In this document: positions 1 through 4,649 of the stretch, piece by piece
How the letters are laid out: the number at the start of each line of letters is the position of its first letter
Position numbering within the stretch: the first letter of the stretch is position 1
Source: Nitrospirota bacterium
Lineage (GTDB): Bacteria > Nitrospirota_A > Leptospirillia > Leptospirillales > Leptospirillaceae
Direction: 5' to 3'
Length of the DNA: 6,821 nucleotides
Assembly (NCBI GenBank): GCA_021844645.1
Contig: JAKBTA010000070.1
Location: 1-6,821 of the forward strand
Notes under the pieces: generated by a model
Seen by the model: only the letters and a program-made list of their open reading frames with translations
The model's database searches: none
What the model was told of the DNA's origin: nothing
Program-made: the position numbers and the translations under genes

Positions 1-417
1 TTTCACCTGAAGTTAAATTGTATGAGCCAATCCTTCGCTTCGTATATGATACAGAATTCCAATCTTCCAGGCGACTTCACCCACTGAATCTGTCATGATG
101 CGCTTCATTTTTCAGTCGGAGCGGCACCATAATAGGGCTTGATAGGGGAGGCCTATCCGGTATTTTGAGAAATCACCGGCGAACAAGAATCCTGAGATAA
201 AAACCGATACGGACCTCAAGACGGAAAGCAGACTGACAGTTCAAGATGGCCGGAAGGAGCCATAACGAATCTGGAATGACCTCAGAAAACGGATGGGCAG
301 AGGATTCTCCCTGTGTTTCCGGAGATAGAAAAAAAGGTGAACGCGATTTAAAAAAAGTCAAAAGAGGATAGTGCCACGGAAAAAATGATCAGACTCTTCA
401 GCAATATGGCTAAACAT
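1..417. other. Geneless stretch downstream of tRNA-His
   Basis: No coding region is convincing on either strand. The longest open frame (minus strand, 173-361, 62 codons) has no Shine-Dalgarno site, no recognisable motif and an unnatural composition. Two tiny frames near the left edge (about 21 codons on plus, about 31 on minus) also lack support. The visible structure is a short inverted repeat at 141-157 (GATAGG, 5-nt loop, CCTATC) and several A-runs (331-337, 350-356, 380-385) that read as U-runs on the minus strand. None of these runs is preceded by a stable hairpin, so I do not call a terminator for the tRNA. Confidence 0.6.
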
Positions 418-493
418 TGGGGTGAGTGAGGGGTTTCGAACCCCCAACCCCTGGAGCCACAGACCAGTGCTCTGCCCTTGAGCTACACTCACC
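418..493 (-). tRNA. tRNA-His (anticodon GUG), CCA encoded
   Basis: Read on the minus strand, this folds as a complete cloverleaf. The acceptor stem GTGAGTG (after the first G) pairs perfectly with CACTCAC. The D arm is GCTC/GAGC with a 7-nt loop containing GG. The anticodon loop CTGTGGC carries GTG, and the T arm is GGGGG/CCCCT around TTCGAAA. The extra 5' G (position -1, base 493) opposite C73 is the hallmark of histidine tRNA and is needed by histidyl-tRNA synthetase, which agrees with the anticodon. The CCA tail is encoded at 418-420. Oddities are minor: a U-U mismatch closing the anticodon stem (31-39), so the stem has four firm pairs, and a G-U pair at the outer end of the T stem. It lies 75 bp downstream of the LPP20-family gene on the same strand. 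Confidence 0.97.
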
Positions 494-514
494 ATTGAAG
501 CGGAAAACTTGGGT

Positions 515-544
515 ATTCTACTTCATTTCGCCCAACAATCGCAA
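515..544 (-). promoter_or_regulatory. Candidate promoter for tRNA-His
   Basis: On the minus strand a -35-like TTGCGA (539-544) and a -10-like TAGAAT (515-520) are separated by 18 bp. The -10 box ends 21 nt before the tRNA 5' end, leaving room for a short leader that RNase P would remove. It sits in the gap between the LPP20-family stop codon and the tRNA, so the tRNA need not depend on read-through from the lipoprotein operon. The call rests on consensus resemblance only. Confidence 0.4.
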
Positions 545-568
545 CCACCGGAAAAAGTCCCAGACAAA

Positions 569-1593
569 CTAGTGGACCAGACGCTCCGGGTGGAGGATAT
601 AGTCTTCAACTGTTCTCACCACAGGTCTGGAAATGCTTTTTTTGAGCCGTCCTTCCAAAAGCCTTTGAGCCTGGGAGAGATCATTCCCGGCATCCCTTCC
701 AGATTTGAGAACTGTTTGCACCGTCTGGCGCCGGTTCACGTCCACAACGGCAATGGCGCTATTGAAGCCGATAAAAGTATAGGGTGAACCGGGAGGAGCC
801 GGAACCTGGCCGGTGTGAACATCTCCCTGGATGAGAATCGAAGGAGTCCCCGTCGATGGACGAAAGCCGTCTTCCCCCAAAAGCTGGGTGATCTGGTCGG
901 TCACCACTGAAGACCCGTAGGTATCCCCCCGTAATATGAACCGCAAATGTCAGATACTTTGAAAAAAGGTTCATCAGCTTCTCGGAATCGTCTCCAATGG
1001 AAAAACCAAGGATTGGATGCATGCCAGAAAGCCCCGAAAGCTCCTGGGATTTCTTGATTGCCTTCTTTTCAATTTCAATAATCCGGACCAGAAGTCTTGC
1101 CTGATGGACAGGGTCAGAGACTCCTTCCAGTTGTGTTTTCTTGGACAGGATCCTCAATCGCAGGGAAGACAGCTCGGAGGACAAGGCTTGTGTCGCTTTT
1201 TTCCGGTTCAGGACTGCAAGGGCATAGTAGCCATTTTGATGGGAATCAAATTGGACCTTGGGAAAATACACACCTTTCAAGACTGCATCCGTTGAGACAT
1301 CAAGATGCTCTCGTCTTAAAAAGTGTTGTGTCGTATCCGACTCCGTCCGGATGGAAACAGACTGTGATTTCACCTTGGAGCGAATGATTCCTGAAAGATT
1401 TTTCATGGCATCCGACTTTGCCCGGTCAACGGAGCTTCCGAATCCGGAAGCAGTCAAATAGGTGGAACGGGGATAAGAGGAACTCATCCCTGTCTCCCAC
1501 CATGCCCCATTGGAAGAAGATGTTCACACCGGCCAGGATAGACGAGAACACCAGAACCGCCGACAGGACTTTGATCCGAAATGGATGACTCAT
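569..1593 (-). pseudogene. LPP20-family envelope protein, two frameshifts as sequenced
   Basis: This is the third gene of the lipoprotein operon, and its coding sequence is spread over three frame segments. The first starts at ATG 1591-1593 behind a good AAGGAG (1601-1606, 7-nt spacing) and encodes a secretion signal: basic start MSHPFRIK, hydrophobic core, then SSILAG. Between about 1530 and 1505 the frame must change to reach WWETGMSSSYPRSTYLTASG. That second segment runs to the six-G run at 925-930, where a second change leads into GDTYGSSVVTDQITQLLGED and on to the stop at 569-571. With both frames restored the product is about 340 residues. The stretch YLTASGFGSSVDRAKSDAM, with the helix after it, matches the LPP20/FlgT-N type fold (PF02169 family, from memory). 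A lysine/glutamate-rich helical region follows, then a new C-terminal domain. The segment from ATG 1485-1487 alone has a passable GGGAG but no signal peptide, so I regard it as an internal fragment. This could be sequencing error, phase variation or real decay. Family assignment is moderately sure; the broken frame is certain in this sequence. Confidence 0.75.
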
Positions 1594-1618
1594 GAAAAAT
1601 CTCCTTGTATACAGGTTG

Positions 1619-3100
1619 TTAACGTCCATCGGTTTCGTGCAAAAGCAGGAACTGCCCTGGAACCAGAGTAACCTTTTTCTCAATAACCGGTCCGGATACC
1701 CCCATAGGATACACTGAAATATCATATGTCCCAGGATCAAGATCCAATTCGGAATAATCCATTTGCGATGGCAAGGTTCTCCAGGAACGTGTATCGGCCT
1801 CATCTGAGGCCACATTCGCGACATCACCAACAATCATGGCAATCAAACCCGCAATGCCTCCGCCCTGCCTGTCGGCCACATTTGTGGCGACCACCTCTTC
1901 GGCTGTCTTCAGGATAGATCGGATCGCTTCCCTGAAAACCACCCGCTTCAGATGATCCTGAAAATTGGTCAAACCGATTGCCCTCAGAGGCTCCGCCACT
2001 TCGGAGGTATTTTCGGCCACAACAGTCTTCCCCGCAGCACTTGCGACGATACGATGGCCAAAGATCTGAGTCCCCCCGGAAACCGGATTGGGAACGGAAA
2101 AGCTGACCATCGCCAATGTATTGGCGATGGGAAACGGAAAAGCGAACCGTTGACTTGTCAGATGAAAGATCTGGCCATTGTAGCCAATGAAAATCACATG
2201 CCCCATTTTTTCAAACGATTTTGATCGTATCCATTGCACACCCGGAAATCGTTTTTTCAGTCTGGCCAAAAGATTGACCCGACCGGAAGCCTCGGCCGAA
2301 CGCAGAAGCGCCGGAAGCACAAAGGAAGGAATTGAGGCGCCATACAGAAGTTGATTCTTTTCATACGTCGAATAGGCTTTTCTATAGGAAATCAGGGATG
2401 AGGAATAGTCCACCCCCCCTGAGTTGACCTGTGCCTCCTGGTAAACTCCGGAGAGGAATCTGGCAAAACCGTCATCCGTATAATGATTGAGTTGAGCGGT
2501 ATTGAACGCGATGTGGTGCTGCGTCATTAAACGAACAGCGGAACTTTCGTATCGTGCAAATTTGCCTGGAGGAGTCGCAGCCTTGGGATAGTCCTGATTG
2601 TATTCCTGAAGCTTCAGACGGATTTTGCGGGTTTCAACGAGTGCCCCGGTCCAGTCTCCAGTCTCTGCGTAATTCAAGGAATTCAACAGATTGATCATGA
2701 CCCGTTCAAATGGATATCCCCTGTAGGGAATGACCAGATCGTTGGTCTGATAGGCCTCGATGATATTGGTGACCGATTTGGTATAGAGAATCCTGCTCAG
2801 GCGATCCGCTCTGCGAAAAGCTTTTTCACTTGTCCGATAGTCTCCGGAGGCTTGTGCCGCAGCACCAAGATCCATGTCATAGAGGACTTCATTCTTCTCT
2901 CCATATGAACCGTGGGCTTTCCGGATGATTTTTTCCGGTCCCGGATCAACCCCTCCATCGGAAGGGTTGAGGGACAGGGATTCGAAATACCCTTTGTATT
3001 GCTCCGTTGACGGAGCACAGGATGAAAGGATCAAACATGTCAGAATAAAACACAAAAGTGATTGAGCAGGCCGCCTGGACCGAACCGATTCGTCCTTCAA
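1619..3100 (-). CDS. COG3014-type outer-membrane lipoprotein, function unknown
   Basis: This 493-residue secreted lipoprotein is the middle gene of the operon. The N-terminus has basic residues at 7-10, a hydrophobic core at 14-25 and a lipobox L25-S-S-C28, so it should be lipid-anchored. Ala at +2 gives no inner-membrane retention signal. Residues 70-165 look like paired TPR-type helices (LGAAAQASGDYRTSEKAFRR, then YPFERVMINLLNSLNYAETG). A beta-rich middle (about 300-345) follows, then an Ala/Gly-rich segment (415-432) leading to DTRSWRTLP (436-444), and a C-terminal beta domain (450-490). The YPFERVMINLLN and DTRSW-TLP stretches are what I recognise from the uncharacterised COG3014 family. 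The start is TTG (3098-3100), chosen because GGAGG at 3105-3109 lies just upstream and no ATG precedes the signal peptide. Spacing is short (4 nt), so translation may be modest. It follows the LpoB-like gene by 21 bp and precedes the LPP20-like gene by 25 bp. No catalytic motif is seen. Confidence 0.85.
   Translation of the reverse strand: MKDESVRSRRPAQSLLCFILTCLILSSCAPSTEQYKGYFESLSLNPSDGGVDPGPEKIIRKAHGSYGEKNEVLYDMDLGAAAQASGDYRTSEKAFRRADRLSRILYTKSVTNIIEAYQTNDLVIPYRGYPFERVMINLLNSLNYAETGDWTGALVETRKIRLKLQEYNQDYPKAATPPGKFARYESSAVRLMTQHHIAFNTAQLNHYTDDGFARFLSGVYQEAQVNSGGVDYSSSLISYRKAYSTYEKNQLLYGASIPSFVLPALLRSAEASGRVNLLARLKKRFPGVQWIRSKSFEKMGHVIFIGYNGQIFHLTSQRFAFPFPIANTLAMVSFSVPNPVSGGTQIFGHRIVASAAGKTVVAENTSEVAEPLRAIGLTNFQDHLKRVVFREAIRSILKTAEEVVATNVADRQGGGIAGLIAMIVGDVANVASDEADTRSWRTLPSQMDYSELDLDPGTYDISVYPMGVSGPVIEKKVTLVPGQFLLLHETDGR
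2107..2130. repeat. 24-bp near-perfect palindrome inside the COG3014-type gene
   Basis: CCATCGCCAAT and ATTGGCGATGG are exact reverse complements flanking a 2-bp centre (GT). Symmetry stops at both outer edges. It lies within codons for residues 324-331 of the lipoprotein (P-I-A-N-T-L-A-M). Either DNA-level symmetry or an mRNA hairpin is possible. The coding constraint alone does not require it. Confidence 0.85.
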
Positions 3101-3121
3101 AACACCTCCGTCAGCAATGGG

Positions 3122-3754
3122 TCAGAATCCCATACTGGATTGATGTGCAATCTTTTTGACACGATATTCCGAGGCCCATACGATCTCGTTCGATGTCAGG
3201 TCAATTGCCTTGAGGTGAGTCTCATACATCCGGACAGTCTTTCCGCCCCTTCTCGCCACATAGGAGTTGATCGACCCTGTCAAAAGATAATCCGCCCCGG
3301 TTTGCTGGTCAGGACCATGGATCGTTGACGATCTGGCATGAGACATCTGATAGGCTCTTTCCGAGGAAGCCTCTCCCCGATGGGCAGCATTGGCTGTCAC
3401 AAAATGAACCTTTCCGGACTCAAGGAGCTGATCCTGAAAATGGTTTAGAAAAAGCCGGGTATTGATATGCTGGTCGGATCGATTGATGATCTGACCAAGC
3501 TCAACAACCGGCCTTCTTCCATGCTTGGCCTTGAAGTTTGCCAGCCAGTTTTCCCTGAGGGCTTTCCTGATAAGGGTCTTTGCCGTGAGTCTTGCATCAT
3601 TGTCGGTCCAGCGGCTGGTAACCCCACCTTCCGTATCAAGGCTCACCCGTTTGACACTATAAGAAGAACACCCCGAGAACGACAGGACAGAAACAATAGA
3701 GAGGCACAAAGCCAAAAATGAAATTTTTCCAGACTTTAAAGGAAACGACATCAT
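3122..3754 (-). CDS. LpoB-like lipoprotein (penicillin-binding protein activator family)
   Basis: This 210-residue lipoprotein is the first gene of the operon and close in length to E. coli LpoB (about 213). Residues 1-29 form a type II signal peptide: K7/K10, a hydrophobic core at 11-26, and a lipobox ending F-S-G-C29. Ser at +2 fits outer-membrane sorting. The mature domain shows the LpoB pattern: RPVVELGQIINRSDQHINT (81-99), LLESGKVHFVT (110-120), GADYLLTGSINS (153-164) and DLTSNEIVWASEYRVKK (185-201). In enterobacteria LpoB is an outer-membrane lipoprotein that reaches through peptidoglycan to stimulate the synthase PBP1B. Many phyla carry LpoB-fold proteins without a known PBP partner, so activation of a PBP here is inference. 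No long disordered linker follows the lipid Cys, unlike E. coli LpoB. ATG 3752-3754 or the adjacent ATG 3749-3751 could start translation; GGAGG at 3761-3765 is 6 or 9 nt away. Confidence 0.88.
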   Translation of the reverse strand: MMSFPLKSGKISFLALCLSIVSVLSFSGCSSYSVKRVSLDTEGGVTSRWTDNDARLTAKTLIRKALRENWLANFKAKHGRRPVVELGQIINRSDQHINTRLFLNHFQDQLLESGKVHFVTANAAHRGEASSERAYQMSHARSSTIHGPDQQTGADYLLTGSINSYVARRGGKTVRMYETHLKAIDLTSNEIVWASEYRVKKIAHQSSMGF

Positions 3755-3813
3755 CCTAACCCTCCAGTAACAAAAAATGACCCGACAGAAAAGTCAAAAT
3801 ACTCGGGAAATAT

Positions 3814-3842
3814 ACCATAATTCTGCTCTTGTGCCATATCAA
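3814..3842 (-). promoter_or_regulatory. Candidate sigma70 promoter of the lipoprotein operon
   Basis: On the minus strand, TTGATA (3837-3842, one mismatch to TTGACA) and TATGGT (3814-3819) are spaced 17 bp. Transcription would start near 3807, about 50 nt upstream of the LpoB-like start codon. A second -10-like TATATT (3809-3814) overlaps it but has no partner -35 at the right distance. It is the only good candidate upstream of the operon within the divergent intergenic region. Confidence 0.5.
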
Positions 3843-3877
3843 AAATAAATTGATGGATCCCCATCTCTCTCCTCTGG

Positions 3878-3917
3878 GTTAAAAAAACAGTCCCGCCCGT
3901 TAAAAAAATAAATAAAA
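3878..3917. repeat. Direct repeat of A-tracts in helical phase
   Basis: GTTAAAAAAA occurs at 3878-3887 and again at 3899-3908, exactly 21 bp apart (two DNA turns). A third A-run (3914-3917, within AATAAAA) follows about one turn later. Phased A-tracts bend DNA. They lie just upstream of the candidate rubrerythrin -35 box and between the two divergent promoters, a typical position for an UP-like or nucleoid-protein-binding element. Confidence 0.55.
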
Positions 3918-3934
3918 GATTCCTTTATCCAGCC

Positions 3935-3964
3935 TTGCATTGGGCATCTTCCCCCACTTACAAT
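3935..3964 (+). promoter_or_regulatory. Candidate promoter for the rubrerythrin gene
   Basis: TACAAT (3959-3964) matches the -10 consensus at five of six positions. A weak -35-like TTGCAT (3935-3940) lies 18 bp upstream, preceded by A/T-rich tracts that could compensate. Transcription would start near 3971 and give a leader of about 130 nt. The -10 is good and the -35 poor, so an activator or UP element would be expected. Confidence 0.4.
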
Positions 3965-3993
3965 GGCTAGAGGTCGCAAAAATCGATCCAGAA

Positions 3994-4042
3994 GAATCTC
4001 CGGCACCAAAAAGGTTTTTAGCTGACAGATTCACCTTTTTTT
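3994..4042 (+). promoter_or_regulatory. Possible attenuator-like hairpins in the rubrerythrin leader
   Basis: Two overlapping pairings are visible. GAATCT (3994-3999) can pair with AGATTC (4027-4032), and AAAAAGGT (4008-4015) can pair with ACCTTTTT (4033-4040), which ends in a run of seven T (4036-4042). The second resembles a weak intrinsic terminator with a 17-nt loop and mostly A-T pairs. The stems interleave and so would compete. No known riboswitch class is recognised. Confidence 0.25.
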
Positions 4043-4103
4043 CAATCCTGCAGCTTCATCCTTTTCCCTCACAAAAACCAAAAATGACCATTGGAGGACA
4101 TCT

Positions 4104-4523
4104 ATGAAATCTCTCAAGAACTCAAAAACAGTCGACAACCTGAAAGCCGCTTTTGCAGGAGAGTCCCAAGCCAACCGTCGTTACCTCTACTTTGCCAGAA
4201 AAGCCGATGTTGAAGGCTATCCCGATGTTGCCGGAGTTTTCAGGGACACTGCTGAAGGTGAAACAGGCCACGCTTTTGGCCATTTTGATTTTCTGAAGGA
4301 AGTTGGCGATCCAGCCACAGGGGAGCCTGTCGGCGATACCCCAACCAACCTGAAATCCGCGATCGCAGGGGAAACCTACGAATATACCCAGATGTACCCC
4401 GGATTTGCGAAGACCGCGAGAGAAGAAGGATTTGAAGAAATCGCGGAATGGTTTGAAACCATGTCCAAAGCCGAAAAGTCCCATGCGGGAAGATTTTCAC
4501 AAGCTCTCAAGAATATGGCCTGA
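4104..4523 (+). CDS. Rubrerythrin without rubredoxin domain (sulerythrin-like)
   Basis: This is a 139-residue di-iron four-helix-bundle protein of the rubrerythrin family, expected to reduce hydrogen peroxide in the cytoplasm. All expected metal ligands are present: E20 ([10 protein letters not shown]), E53 and H56 (EGETGH), E90 and E93 ([20 protein letters not shown]), and E124 and H127 (AEKSH). The protein stops after the second EXXH helix, so the C-terminal rubredoxin-like Fe(Cys)4 domain of classical rubrerythrin (about 190 residues) is absent, and an external electron donor is needed. Length and wording closely match sulerythrin of the archaeon Sulfolobus, as far as memory allows, which suggests lateral exchange among acidophiles or aerobes. 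The start is secure: GGAGG at 4093-4097 is 6 nt before ATG. It is monocistronic, with a long upstream region and a strong terminator downstream. Confidence 0.95.
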   Translation: MKSLKNSKTVDNLKAAFAGESQANRRYLYFARKADVEGYPDVAGVFRDTAEGETGHAFGHFDFLKEVGDPATGEPVGDTPTNLKSAIAGETYEYTQMYPGFAKTAREEGFEEIAEWFETMSKAEKSHAGRFSQALKNMA

Positions 4524-4563
4524 TCCAGGCTTTTTGCCATCATTTCCATTTTCTCCGAATATG

Positions 4564-4593
4564 AAAAAGGGGAGCTTTCGGGCTCCCCTTTTT
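4564..4593. terminator. Bidirectional intrinsic terminator between rubrerythrin and nrdJ
   Basis: AAAAAGGGGAGC (4564-4575) pairs perfectly with GCTCCCCTTTTT (4582-4593) around a 6-nt loop (TTTCGG). The GC-rich 7-bp core is flanked by A5 on one side and T5 on the other, so a U-tract follows the hairpin on both strands. It lies 40 bp past the rubrerythrin stop and 56 bp past the nrdJ stop, so it can serve both convergent genes. Confidence 0.92.
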
Positions 4594-4649
4594 GATGTTC
4601 CAATCTTCCAATATTTCAGCAGTTCATTCACTCGCTTATTTCCAAATCG

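Larger units (their letters stand above)
3755..4103. other. Divergent intergenic region between lipoprotein operon and rubrerythrin
   Basis: This 349-bp stretch has no coding frame of note. It contains the operon promoter, a 10-bp direct repeat GTTAAAAAAA at 3878-3887 and 3899-3908, a small inverted repeat at 3852-3865 (GATGG/CCATC), a candidate rubrerythrin promoter and a leader of about 130 nt. I looked for PerR, Fur and FNR palindromes, the usual regulators of rubrerythrin genes, and found no convincing match. Confidence 0.7.

Noticed and set aside
17..106. About 31-codon minus-strand frame (MKRIMTDSVGEVAWKIG...) near the left edge
   Set aside because: Too short, with no recognisable ribosome binding site or homology to judge by; a chance frame cannot be excluded.
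331..343. AAAAAAAGGTGAA, which recurs as its reverse complement near 4031-4042
   Set aside because: Mostly a homopolymer run plus six bases; a match of this kind is expected by chance and the contexts are unrelated.
173..361. 62-codon open frame on the minus strand
   Set aside because: No Shine-Dalgarno site, no family resemblance, and it overlaps A-runs and other non-coding-looking sequence.
552..577. Possible weak terminator overlapping the LPP20-family stop codon (GTCCA ... TGGGAC then TTTTT, minus strand)
   Set aside because: Only about five pairs with a bulged G and a 10-nt loop; too unstable to call.
1426..1833. 135-codon minus-strand frame starting inside the COG3014-type gene
   Set aside because: Only its tail from 1593 is meaningful (the signal peptide of the LPP20-family gene); the rest is a shadow of the upstream gene.
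3822..3836. TGGCAC on the minus strand, resembling a sigma54 -24 box upstream of the lipoprotein operon
   Set aside because: The required GC of a -12 element is not at the right distance; the sigma70 reading is better.
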